Origin: Cryptomeria japonica
Lineage: Eukaryota; Streptophyta; Pinopsida; Cupressales; Cupressaceae
Reading direction: 5' to 3'
Assembly (NCBI RefSeq): GCF_030272615.1
Contig: NW_026729202.1
Coordinates: forward strand, 12,501 to 76,500
DNA: 64,000 nt
Shown here: positions 32,801 through 45,702 of the stretch, in pieces
How positions within the stretch are numbered: position 1 is the first letter of the stretch
Layout of the letters: each line of letters opens with the position of its first letter
Notes under the pieces: generated by a model
What the model was told of the DNA's origin: nothing
The model's database searches: none
The model's input: the letters and a program-made list of their open reading frames with translations, nothing else
Position numbers and translations under genes: made by a program

Positions 32801-35800
32801 CGCTCCGACAAAAAAAGAGGCGGCGCTCCAATAACCCCGCTTCGGAGCGCAGCCGGGGCAAACCCAGCCAAGGTGCCCACCCCGACGAAGGTGCACGCGA
32901 GGTGCGCACCCGGGGCAAACCGGGCTCCGACAACGTGCACGCAGCACCTTGGAGCACACTTCGAAGCACTCCCGGGTGCCCACCGGCGTTGCGCACCGTG
33001 GTGGGCAGCGAGGTGCGCACCTTTGATGCGCTGCCTTCACTAATTTCCAGAAAAAGGCAAAAAAAAATGAGATTTTAAAATTTCCGTTTTGAAAGATAGT
33101 GAAAAAAAAGGAACGCGGGTGCCATCTTGAGCCCGCCCTGGTGCGCAGCCCAGGCAAGGCATGCGCACCAAGGTGCCCACCCGAGGTGCACACCCGGGGC
33201 AAACCGGGCTCCGACTTCGTGCAGGCCGCACCTTGGAGCACACTTCGGAGCGCTCCTTGGTGCGCACCATGGTGCCCACCAGGGCGCGCAACCCAGCCAA
33301 GGTCTGCACACTAAGGTGCCCACCCCGGCGAAGGTGCACGCGAGGTGCGCACCCGGGGCAAACCGGGCTCCGACTTCGTGCACGCCATGGTGCCCACCGC
33401 GGCGAAGGTGCACGCGAGGTGCGCACCCGGGGCAAACCGGGCTCCGACTTCGTGCACGCCGCACCTTGGAGCACACTTCGGAGCGCTCCTTGGTGCGCAC
33501 CATGGTGCCCACCAGGGCGCGCAACCCAGCCAAGGTGTGCGCACCAAGGTGCACGCGAGGTGCGCACCCGGGGCAAACCGGGGTCCGACTTCGTGCACGC
33601 CGCACCTTGGAGCACACATCGGAGCGCTCCCAGGTTCGCACCAGCGTTGCGCACCTTTGATGCGCTGCCTTCACTAATTTCCAGAAAAGGCAAAAAAAAA
33701 CGATATTTTAAAATTTCCGTTCTGAAAGATAGTGAAAAAAACGGAACGCGGGTGCCATCTTGAGCCCTTCCTGGTGCGCAGCCCAGGCAAGTTGTGCGCA
33801 CCAAGGTGCCCACCCTGGCGGAGGTGCGCGCCCGGGGCAAACCGGGCTCCGACTTCGTGCACTGCATGGTGCCCACCAAGGCGCGCAACCCAGCCAAGGT
33901 GCCCACCGCAGCGAAGGTGCACGCGAGGTGCACACCCGGGGCAAACCGGGCTCCGACTTCGTGCACGCCGCACCTTGGAGCACACTTCAGAGCGCTCCTT
34001 GGTGCGCACCAGGGCGCGCAACCCAGCCGAGGTGCCCACCCCGGCGAAGGTGCACGCGAGGTGCGCACCCGGGGCAAACCGGGCTCCGACTTCGTGCACG
34101 CCATGGTGCCCACCGCGGCGAAGGTGCGCACCCGGGGCAAACCGGGCTCCGACTTCGTGCACGCCGCACCTTGGAGCACACTTCGGAGCGCTCCTTGGTG
34201 CGCACCATGGTGCCCACCAGGCCGCGCAACCCAGCCAAGGTGTGCGCACCAAGGTGCACGCGAGGTGCGCACCCGGGGCAAACCGGGGTCCGACTTCGTG
34301 CACGCCGCACCTTGGAGCACACATCGGGGCGCTCCCGGGTTCGCACCGGCGTTGCGCACCGTGGTGGGCACCTCGGAGCACACCAAGGTGGGCAGCGAGG
34401 TGCGCACCTTTGATGCGATGCCTTCACTAATTTCCATAAAAGGCAAAAAAAAAACGAGATTTTAAAATTTCCGTTTTGAAAGATAGTGAGAAAAAGGGAA
34501 TGCTGGTGCCATCTTGAGCCCGCCCTGGTGCGCAGCCCAGCCAAGGTTTGCGCACCAAGGTGCCCACCCTGGCGAAGGTGCGCGCCCGGGCAATTAACCC
34601 AACTTCCAACTTCGCGCGCGCCAGGGTGGGAGCGCACCCAACAACCGGGCCTGGGAAGAGCCAATGCGAGAAACCCCACCAAACTCTCTGACAAAAAAAG
34701 AGGGGGCGCTCCAGTAACCCCGCTTCGGAGCGCACCCTGGGCAAACCCAGCCAAGGTGCCCACCCCGGCCAAGGTGCAGGCGAGGTGCGCACCCGGGGCA
34801 AACCGGGCTCCGACAACGTGCACGCCGCACCTTGGAGCACACTTCGTAGCGCTCCCGGGTGCGCACCTCAGAGCACACCAAGGTGGGCAGCGAGGTGCGC
34901 ACCTTTGATGCGCTGCCTTCACTAATTTCCAGAAAAGGCAAAAAAAAAAGGAGATTTTAAAATTTCCGTTTTGAAAGATAGTGAAAAAAACGGAACGCGC
35001 GTGCCATCTTGAGCCCGCCCTGGTGCGCAGCCCAGGTAAGGTGCCACCCTGGCAAAGGTGCGCACCCGGGCAATTAACCCTACTTCCGACTTCGTGCGCG
35101 CCAGGGTGGCAACCGGGCCTCGGAAGAGCCAATGCGAGAAACCCCACCAAACGCTCCGACAAAAAAAGAGGCGGCGCTCCAATAACCCCGCTTCGGAGCG
35201 CAGCCGGGGCAAACCAAGCCAAGGTGCCCACCCCGACGAAGGTGCACGCGAGGTGCGCACCCGGGGCAAACCGGGCTCCGACAACGTGCACGCAGCACCT
35301 TGGAGCACACTTCGAAGCACTCCCGGGTGCCCACCGGCGTTGCGCACCGTGGTGGGCAGCGAGGTGCGCACCTTTGATGCGCTGCCTTCACTAATTTCCA
35401 GAAAAAGGCAAAAAAAAATGAGATTTTAAAATTTCCGTTTTGAAAGATAGTGAAAAAAAAGGAACGCGGGTGCCATCTTGAGCCCGCCCTGGTGCGCAGC
35501 CCAGGCAAGGCATGCGCACCAAGGTGCCCACCCGAGGTGCACACCCGGGGCAAACCGGGCTCCGACTTCGTGCAGGCCGCACCTTGGAGCACACTTCGGA
35601 GCGCTCCTTGGTGCGCACCATGGTGCCCACCAGGGCGCACCCGAGGCAAACCGGGCTCCGACTTCGTGCACGCCGCACCTTGGAGCACACATCGGAGCGC
35701 TCCCAGGTTCGCACCAGCGTTGCGCACCTTTGATGCGCTGCCTTCACTAATTTCCAGAAAAGGCAAAAAAAAACGATATTTTAAAATTTCCGTTCTGAAA

Positions 35801-37654
35801 GATAGTGAAAAAAACGGAACGCGGGTGCCATCTTGAGCCCTTCCTGATGCGCAGCCCAGGCAAGTTGTGCGCACCAAGGTGCCCACCCTGGCGGAGGTGC
35901 GCGCCCGGGGCAAACCGGGCTCCGACTTCGTGCACTGCATGGTGCCCACCAAGGCGCGCAACCCAGCCAAGGTGCCCACCGCAGCGAAGGTGCACGCGAG
36001 GTGCGCACCCGAGGTGCACACCCGGGGCAAACCGGGCTCCGACTTCGTGCACGCCGCACCTTGGAGCACACTTCAGAGCGCTCCTTGGTACGCACCAGGG
36101 CGCGCAACCCAGCCAAGGTGCTCACCCCGGCGAAGGTGCACGCGAGGTGCGCACCCGGGGCAAACCGGGCTCGGACTTCGTGCACGCCGCACCTTGGAGC
36201 ACACATCGGAGCGCTCCCGGGTTCGCACCAGCATTGCGCACCTTTGATGCGCTGCCTTCACTAATTTCCAGAAAAGGCAAAAAAAAGAAAAAAATGAGAT
36301 TTTAAAATTTCCGTTTTGAAAGATAGTGAAAAAAACGGAACGCGGGTGCCATCTTGAGCCCGCCCTGGTGTGCAGCCCAGGCAAGTTGTGCGCACCAAGG
36401 CACCCACCCTGGCCAAGGTGGGTCACGGGGTGGGTCCTAGGGTGGGTAACGGGGTGGGTACTAAGGTGCGTGCCAAGGTGGGTCATAGGGTGGGTGCCAA
36501 GGTGGGCACCAGGGTGGGTGTGCACCAACCCTAGCCAGGGTAGGTCACGGGGTGGTTGTCGGGGTGGGCGTCAAGGAGCCAAGGTGGGTGGCAAGTAGCC
36601 AAGTTGCGTGCCAAGGTGGGTGTCGGGGTGGGTGCCAAGGATCCAAGGTGGGTGCCAAGGAACCAAGGTGGGTGTCTGGGTGGGTGCCGAGGTGGGAGCC
36701 AGGGTGGGTCCCAAGGTGAGTGCAAAGGTGGGTGCCAGGGTCAAGGTGAGTGCCAATGTGGGTTCCAAGGTGCCAGGGTCAGGGTGAGTGCCAATGTGGG
36801 TTCAAAGGTGCTAAGTTGGGTGCGAGGTTGGGTGCGAGGGTGGGTGGGTGCCAAGGTGTGCTAGGTGGAAGCCCGGGTGGGTCGGCATCCCATGGGTGTC
36901 GAGTTGGGTGCCTGATGGGTGCTTCTTGTCAAGTTTTAGTCGTCGGGACTCATTTCGAGCCTTAGAGGTCGTTTCTTGTCCGGTTGCCCTGTCTTCGACC
37001 TGGGAACCCAATTTTGGTCCTCGGGTCCCATTTTTTTTTGTCTCGCATCCCACTTTTGGCCTGTGGCCTTTTCGGGGTCGATTCTCGTTTTGGGCATCAG
37101 AGCATGTTTCTTCTCCTAAAACCCAATATTTGTTTATTAAGTCTCGGAACACATTTTTGTTCTCGTGGACCCATCATGGGTCTTGGAACGCATTTGTGGT
37201 CCTTGGGTCCCATTTTGCATCCCGAAACTTGTGTTTTGGTGCTTGATCCCTATTTTGGGTGCCCACCTTGCACCAAGTGCGCACCCGGGGCAAACCGAGC
37301 GCCTTGGTGCACCGGGGCAAGATCGAGCGTGCACCCGAGGCGCCCCGAACATGCACCAAGGTGCACTCGGCCCACATGTGAGCGCAGGTCGTTGCGCCCG
37401 AGGTGGTGTGTGGGCACCGCGTTGCAGACGGGACACTGCACGCACACGACGCCCCCTCCAGGTGCACGCACGTAGGCCGGGCCGGGTGCACACCCGACGC
37501 CCTAGCAAGGTGCGCGCACCCGGGCAGGGCTCACACTTGGCGAACGGGGCGCACTTCGCGAGGGAGGGTGTGCACCTCGACGGGGGTGGGTGGCCGGGGT
37601 GGATTCGCACGTGGGTCGCGGTTTGCTAAGTACACACTGCGACAAGCTCATAAC

Positions 37655-37774
37655 GGGTGCGATCATACCAGCGTTAGTGCACCGGATCCCATCAGAACTC
37701 CGCAGTTAAGCGCGCTTGGGCCGGAGTAGTACTGGGATGGGTGACCTCCCGGGAAGTCCCGGTGTTGCACCCTT
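37655..37774 (+). rRNA. 5S ribosomal RNA, copy 3
   Basis: Intact gene, same sequence as copy 2, with the same flanking TAAGTA element and C at -1. Confidence 0.97.
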
Positions 37775-37778
37775 TTTT
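37773..37778 (+). terminator. Pol III terminator, copy 3
   Basis: T6 directly after the gene. Confidence 0.93.
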
Positions 37779-40700
37779 AGTTTTTCGCCGGGCGTCGCAA
37801 TGCTATTTGAATAAACCTTTTGCCCGTTTGCGTTCTCGTCGGGGCCGGGCCGGGCCGGGGTGCGCTGCCCGCACTACCGCGCGCGCGGGGGGCGACACCG
37901 AGCGCGCACCCGAGGCGCCCCGAGCACACAGGCCACGGTGCAACCCGGGCGTTGTGCGCGCACCCCGGTGCGCCCGAGGTGCTGCGCGCGCACCCAGGTG
38001 AAATCGGTGTGCACCTCGGCCAGTGCGCGCTCGGTCGAGTCGCGCACGTTGGCCAAGGTGCACGGTGATGTTTCTTACTCTAAGGTTCCGCACCAGACGC
38101 CCGGGACAGGTGAGCGAAGCTGGGCGGGGCCGGGTGCGCGGCCGGGGCAGGTGCACGCAGCTGGAGAGAGCTTTGGAGCACACTTCGGAGCGCACCAATG
38201 ATGCGCTCCATTCAAAAGTTTCCTGAAAAGGCAAAAAAAGTTGAGATTATAGAATTTCCCACTTGAGAGATTGTAAAAAAAAAAAATTTAAAATGAAGGA
38301 AACGCGGGTGCCAAGGTGTGCGCAGCCCAGCCAAGGTGTGCGCACCAAGGCGCCCACCCTGGCGAAGGTGCACGCAAGGTGCGCACCCGAGGCAAACCGG
38401 ACAATTAACCCAACTTTCGACTTCGCGCGCACCTTGGAGCGCACTTCGGAGCGCTCCTTGGTGCGCACCAATCTTGGGCACCTCGGAGTGCACCATGGCG
38501 CCCACCAAGGTGCGCACCCGGGGCAAACCGAGCTCCGACTTCGTGCGCACCTTGGAGCGCACGAAAGGTGCGCACCATGGCGCCCACCAAGGTGCGCAGC
38601 CCAGCCAAGGCGTGCGCATCAAGGTGCGCACCCTGGCGAAGGTGCGCACCCGGGGCAAACCGAGCTCCGACTTCGTGCGCACCTTGGAGCGCACAAAAGG
38701 TGCGCAACCCAGCCAAGGTGTGCGCACCCCGGTCAAACCGAGCTCCGAATCGTGCGCACCAGAGGTGCACGCCATCGTGCGCACCTTGGAGCACACTTCG
38801 GAGCCCTCCTTGGTGCGCGCCGATGTTGCGCACCTCGGAGCGCACCCGGGGAAAACAATGCAATTAACCCGACTTTCGACTTCGTGGGCACCTCGGAGCG
38901 CTCTCGGGTTCGCACCTCGGAGCACACCGAGGTGCGCACCTTTGATGCGCTGCCTTCACCAATTTCCAGAAAAGGCAAGAAAACATTGAGAAGGTGTGCG
39001 CACCGAGGTGCCCACCCTGGCGAAGGTGCACGCGAGGTGCGCACCCGGGGCAAACCGGGCTCCGACTTCGTGCACGCCGCACCTTGGAGCACACTTCGGA
39101 GCGCTCCTTGGTGCGCACCAGGGCGCGCAACCCAGCCGAGGTGCCCACCCCGGCGAAGGTGCACGCGAGGTGCGCACCCGGGGCAAACCGGGCTCCGACT
39201 TCGTGCACGCCATGGTGCCCACCGCGGCGAAGGTGCACGCGAGGTGCGCACCCGGGGCAAACCGGGCTCCGACTTCGTGCACGCCGCACCTTGGAGCACA
39301 CTTCGGAGCGCTCCTTGGTGCGCACCATGGTGCCCACCAGGGCGCGCAACCCCGCCGAAGGTGCACGCGAGGTGCGCACCCGGGGCAAACCGGGCTCCGA
39401 CTTCGTGCACGCCGCACCTTGGAGCACACTTCGGAGCGCTCCTTGGTGCGCACCATGGTGCCCACCAGGGCGCGCAACCCCGCCGAAGGTGCACGCGAGG
39501 TGCGCACCCGGGGCAAACCGGGCTCCGACTTCGTGCACGCCATGGTGCGCACCGCGGCGAAGGTGCGCACCCGGGGCAAACCGGGCTCCGACTTCGTGCA
39601 CGCCGCACCTTGGAGCACACTTCGGAGCGCTCCTTGGTGCGCACCAGGGCGCGCAACCCAGCCGAGGTGCCCACCCCGGCGAAGGTGCACGCGAGGTGCG
39701 TACCCGGGGCAAACCGGGCTCCGACTTCGTGCACGCCGCACCTTGGAGCACACTTCGGAGCGCTCCTTGGTGCGCACCATGGTGCCCACCAGGCCGCGCA
39801 ACCCAGCCAAGGTGTGCGCACCAAGGTGCACGCGAGGTGCGCACCCGGGGCAAACCGGGGTCCGACTTCGTGCACGCCGCACCTTGGAGCACACATCGGG
39901 GCGCTCCCGGGTTCGCACCGGCGTTGCGCACCGTGGTGGGCACCTCGGAGCACACCAAGGTGGGCAGCGAGGTGCGCACCTTTGATGCGATGCCTTCACT
40001 AATTTCCATAAAAGGCAAAAAAAAAACGAGATTTTAAAATTTCCGTTTTGAAAGATAGTGAGAAAAAGGGAATGCTGGTGCCATCTTGAGCCCGCCCTGG
40101 TGCGCAGCCCAGCCAAGGTGTGCGCACCAAGGTGCCCACCCTGGCGAAGGTGCGCGCCCGGGCAATTAACCCAACTTCCAACTTCGCGCGCGCCAGGGTG
40201 GGAGCGCACCCAACAACCGGGCCTGGGAAGAGCCAATGCGAGAAACCCCACCAAACGCTCTGACAAAAAAAGAGGGGGCGCTCCAGTAACCCCGCTTCGG
40301 AGCGCACCCTGGGCAAACCCAGCCAAGGTGCCCACCCCGGCCAAGGTGCAGGCGAGGTGCGCACCCGGGGCAAACCGGGCTCCGACAACGTGCACGCCGC
40401 ACCTTGGAGCACACTTCGTAGCGCTCCCGGGTGCGCACCTCAGAGCACACCAAGGTGGGCAGCGAGGTGCGCACCTTTGATGCGCTGCCTTCACTAATTT
40501 CCAGAAAAGGCAAAAAAAAAAGGAGATTTTAAAATTTCCGTTTTGAAAGATAGTGAAAAAAACGGAACGCGCGTGCCATCTTGAGCCCGCCCTGGTGCGC
40601 AGCCCAGGTAAGGTGCCCACCCTGGCAAAGGTGCGCACCCGGGCAATTAACCCTACTTCCGACTTCGTGCGCGCCAGGGTGGCAACCGGGCCTCGGAAGA

Positions 40701-43700
40701 GCCAATGCGAGAAACCCCACCAAACGCTCCGACAAAAAAAGAGGCGGCGCTCCAATAACCCCGCTTCGGAGCGCAGCCGGGGCAAACCCAGCCAAGGTGC
40801 CCACCCCGACGAAGGTGCACGCGAGGTGCGCACCCGGGGCAAACCGGGCTCCGACAACGTGCACGCAGCACCTTGGAGCACACTTCGAAGCACTCCCGGG
40901 TGCCCACCGGCGTTGCGCACCGTGGTGGGCAGCGAGGTGCGCACCTTTGATGCGCTGCCTTCACTAATTTCCAGAAAAAGGCAAAAAAAAATGAGATTTT
41001 AAAATTTCCGTTTTGAAAGATAGTGAAAAAAAAGGAACGCGGGTGCCATCTTGAGCCCGCCCTGGTGCGCAGCCCAGGCAAGGCATGCGCACCAAGGTGC
41101 CCACCCGAGGTGCACACCCGGGGCAAACCGGGCTCCGACTTCGTGCAGGCCGCACCTTGGAGCACACTTCGGAGCGCTCCTTGGTGCGCACCATGGTGCC
41201 CACCAGGGCGCGCAACCCAGCCAAGGTCTGCACACTAAGGTGCCCACCCCGGCGAAGGTGCACGCGAGGTGCGCACCCGGGGCAAACCGGGCTCCGACTT
41301 CGTGCACGCCATGGTGCCCACCGCGGCGAAGGTGCACGCGAGGTGCGCACCCGGGGCAAACCGGGCTCCGACTTCGTGCACGCCGCACCTTGGAGCACAC
41401 TTCGGAGCGCTCCTTGGTGCGCACCATGGTGCCCACCAGGGCGCGCAACCCAGCCAAGGTGTGCGCACCAAGGTGCACGCGAGGTGCGCACCCGGGGCAA
41501 ACCGGGGTCCGACTTCGTGCACGCCGCACCTTGGAGCACACATCGGAGCGCTCCCAGGTTCGCACCAGCGTTGCGCACCTTTGATGCGCTGCCTTCACTA
41601 ATTTCCAGAAAAGGCAAAAAAAAACGATATTTTAAAATTTCCGTTCTGAAAGATAGTGAAAAAAACGGAACGCGGGTGCCATCTTGAGCCCTTCCTGGTG
41701 CGCAGCCCAGGCAAGTTGTGCGCACCAAGGTGCCCACCCTGGCGGAGGTGCGCGCCCGGGGCAAACCGGGCTCCGACTTCGTGCACTGCATGGTGCCCAC
41801 CAAGGCGCGCAACCCAGCCAAGGTGCCCACCGCAGCGAAGGTGCACGCGAGGTGCACACCCGGGGCAAACCGGGCTCCGACTTCGTGCACGCCGCACCTT
41901 GGAGCACACTTCAGAGCGCTCCTTGGTGCGCACCAGGGCGCGCAACCCAGCCGAGGTGCCCACCCCGGCGAAGGTGCACGCGAGGTGCGCACCCGGGGCA
42001 AACCGGGCTCCGACTTCGTGCACGCCATGGTGCCCACCGCGGCGAAGGTGCGCACCCGGGGCAAACCGGGCTCCGACTTCGTGCACGCCGCACCTTGGAG
42101 CACACTTCGGAGCGCTCCTTGGTGCGCACCATGGTGCCCACCAGGCCGCGCAACCCAGCCAAGGTGTGCGCACCAAGGTGCACGCGAGGTGCGCACCCGG
42201 GGCAAACCGGGGTCCGACTTCGTGCACGCCGCACCTTGGAGCACACATCGGGGCGCTCCCGGGTTCGCACCGGCGTTGCGCACCGTGGTGGGCACCTCGG
42301 AGCACACCAAGGTGGGCAGCGAGGTGCGCACCTTTGATGCGATGCCTTCACTAATTTCCATAAAAGGCAAAAAAAAAACGAGATTTTAAAATTTCCGTTT
42401 TGAAAGATAGTGAGAAAAAGGGAATGCTGGTGCCATCTTGAGCCCGCCCTGGTGCGCAGCCCAGCCAAGGTTTGCGCACCAAGGTGCCCACCCTGGCGAA
42501 GGTGCGCGCCCGGGCAATTAACCCAACTTCCAACTTCGCGCGCGCCAGGGTGGGAGCGCACCCAACAACCGGGCCTGGGAAGAGCCAATGCGAGAAACCC
42601 CACCAAACTCTCTGACAAAAAAAGAGGGGGCGCTCCAGTAACCCCGCTTCGGAGCGCACCCTGGGCAAACCCAGCCAAGGTGCCCACCCCGGCCAAGGTG
42701 CAGGCGAGGTGCGCACCCGGGGCAAACCGGGCTCCGACAACGTGCACGCCGCACCTTGGAGCACACTTCGTAGCGCTCCCGGGTGCGCACCTCAGAGCAC
42801 ACCAAGGTGGGCAGCGAGGTGCGCACCTTTGATGCGCTGCCTTCACTAATTTCCAGAAAAGGCAAAAAAAAAAGGAGATTTTAAAATTTCCGTTTTGAAA
42901 GATAGTGAAAAAAACGGAACGCGCGTGCCATCTTGAGCCCGCCCTGGTGCGCAGCCCAGGTAAGGTGCCACCCTGGCAAAGGTGCGCACCCGGGCAATTA
43001 ACCCTACTTCCGACTTCGTGCGCGCCAGGGTGGCAACCGGGCCTCGGAAGAGCCAATGCGAGAAACCCCACCAAACGCTCCGACAAAAAAAGAGGCGGCG
43101 CTCCAATAACCCCGCTTCGGAGCGCAGCCGGGGCAAACCAAGCCAAGGTGCCCACCCCGACGAAGGTGCACGCGAGGTGCGCACCCGGGGCAAACCGGGC
43201 TCCGACAACGTGCACGCAGCACCTTGGAGCACACTTCGAAGCACTCCCGGGTGCCCACCGGCGTTGCGCACCGTGGTGGGCAGCGAGGTGCGCACCTTTG
43301 ATGCGCTGCCTTCACTAATTTCCAGAAAAAGGCAAAAAAAAATGAGATTTTAAAATTTCCGTTTTGAAAGATAGTGAAAAAAAAGGAACGCGGGTGCCAT
43401 CTTGAGCCCGCCCTGGTGCGCAGCCCAGGCAAGGCATGCGCACCAAGGTGCCCACCCGAGGTGCACACCCGGGGCAAACCGGGCTCCGACTTCGTGCAGG
43501 CCGCACCTTGGAGCACACTTCGGAGCGCTCCTTGGTGCGCACCATGGTGCCCACCAGGGCGCACCCGAGGCAAACCGGGCTCCGACTTCGTGCACGCCGC
43601 ACCTTGGAGCACACATCGGAGCGCTCCCAGGTTCGCACCAGCGTTGCGCACCTTTGATGCGCTGCCTTCACTAATTTCCAGAAAAGGCAAAAAAAAACGA

Positions 43701-45578
43701 TATTTTAAAATTTCCGTTCTGAAAGATAGTGAAAAAAACGGAACGCGGGTGCCATCTTGAGCCCTTCCTGATGCGCAGCCCAGGCAAGTTGTGCGCACCA
43801 AGGTGCCCACCCTGGCGGAGGTGCGCGCCCGGGGCAAACCGGGCTCCGACTTCGTGCACTGCATGGTGCCCACCAAGGCGCGCAACCCAGCCAAGGTGCC
43901 CACCGCAGCGAAGGTGCACGCGAGGTGCGCACCCGAGGTGCACACCCGGGGCAAACCGGGCTCCGACTTCGTGCACGCCGCACCTTGGAGCACACTTCAG
44001 AGCGCTCCTTGGTACGCACCAGGGCGCGCAACCCAGCCAAGGTGCTCACCCCGGCGAAGGTGCACGCGAGGTGCGCACCCGGGGCAAACCGGGCTCGGAC
44101 TTCGTGCACGCCGCACCTTGGAGCACACATCGGAGCGCTCCCGGGTTCGCACCAGCATTGCGCACCTTTGATGCGCTGCCTTCACTAATTTCCAGAAAAG
44201 GCAAAAAAAAGAAAAAAATGAGATTTTAAAATTTCCGTTTTGAAAGATAGTGAAAAAAACGGAACGCGGGTGCCATCTTGAGCCCGCCCTGGTGTGCAGC
44301 CCAGGCAAGTTGTGCGCACCAAGGCACCCACCCTGGCCAAGGTGGGTCACGGGGTGGGTCCTAGGGTGGGTAACGGGGTGGGTACTAAGGTGCGTGCCAA
44401 GGTGGGTCATAGGGTGGGTGCCAAGGTGGGCACCAGGGTGGGTGTGCACCAACCCTAGCCAGGGTAGGTCACGGGGTGGTTGTCGGGGTGGGCGTCAAGG
44501 AGCCAAGGTGGGTGGCAAGTAGCCAAGTTGCGTGCCAAGGTGGGTGTCGGGGTGGGTGCCAAGGATCCAAGGTGGGTGCCAAGGAACCAAGGTGGGTGTC
44601 TGGGTGGGTGCCGAGGTGGGAGCCAGGGTGGGTCCCAAGGTGAGTGCAAAGGTGGGTGCCAGGGTCAAGGTGAGTGCCAATGTGGGTTCCAAGGTGCCAG
44701 GGTCAGGGTGAGTGCCAATGTGGGTTCAAAGGTGCTAAGTTGGGTGCGAGGTTGGGTGCGAGGGTGGGTGGGTGCCAAGGTGTGCTAGGTGGAAGCCCGG
44801 GTGGGTCGGCATCCCATGGGTGTCGAGTTGGGTGCCTGATGGGTGCTTCTTGTCAAGTTTTAGTCGTCGGGACTCATTTCGAGCCTTAGAGGTCGTTTCT
44901 TGTCCGGTTGCCCTGTCTTCGACCTGGGAACCCAATTTTGGTCCTCGGGTCCCATTTTTTTTTGTCTCGCATCCCACTTTTGGCCTGTGGCCTTTTCGGG
45001 GTCGATTCTCGTTTTGGGCATCAGAGCATGTTTCTTCTCCTAAAACCCAATATTTGTTTATTAAGTCTCGGAACACATTTTTGTTCTCGTGGACCCATCA
45101 TGGGTCTTGGAACGCATTTGTGGTCCTTGGGTCCCATTTTGCATCCCGAAACTTGTGTTTTGGTGCTTGATCCCTATTTTGGGTGCCCACCTTGCACCAA
45201 GTGCGCACCCGGGGCAAACCGAGCGCCTTGGTGCACCGGGGCAAGATCGAGCGTGCACCCGAGGCGCCCCGAACATGCACCAAGGTGCACTCGGCCCACA
45301 TGTGAGCGCAGGTCGTTGCGCCCGAGGTGGTGTGTGGGCACCGCGTTGCAGACGGGACACTGCACGCACACGACGCCCCCTCCAGGTGCACGCACGTAGG
45401 CCGGGCCGGGTGCACACCCGACGCCCTAGCAAGGTGCGCGCACCCGGGCAGGGCTCACACTTGGCGAACGGGGCGCACTTCGCGAGGGAGGGTGTGCACC
45501 TCGACGGGGGTGGGTGGCCGGGGTGGATTCGCACGTGGGTCGCGGTTTGCTAAGTACACACTGCGACAAGCTCATAAC

Positions 45579-45698
45579 GGGTGCGATCATACCAGCGTTA
45601 GTGCACCGGATCCCATCAGAACTCCGCAGTTAAGCGCGCTTGGGCCGGAGTAGTACTGGGATGGGTGACCTCCCGGGAAGTCCCGGTGTTGCACCCTT
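45579..45698 (+). rRNA. 5S ribosomal RNA, copy 4
   Basis: Intact gene, same sequence as copy 2 and same flanks. Confidence 0.97.
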
Positions 45699-45702
45699 TT
45701 TT
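45697..45702 (+). terminator. Pol III terminator, copy 4
   Basis: T6 directly after the gene. Confidence 0.93.

Larger units (their letters stand above)
28474..36399 (+). repeat. 5S mega-unit 2, 7,926 bp
   Basis: Nearly identical to unit 1 in all blocks, with the 5S gene at 29729-29848. It has a private two-base difference in the GC-rich 3' spacer near 30200 (GGGCGGCCGGTGCG in place of GGGCCGGGTGCG). Confidence 0.95.
36400..44323 (+). repeat. 5S mega-unit 3, 7,924 bp
   Basis: Same block order as unit 1, opening at GCACCCACCC at 36400; 5S gene at 37655-37774. Confidence 0.95.
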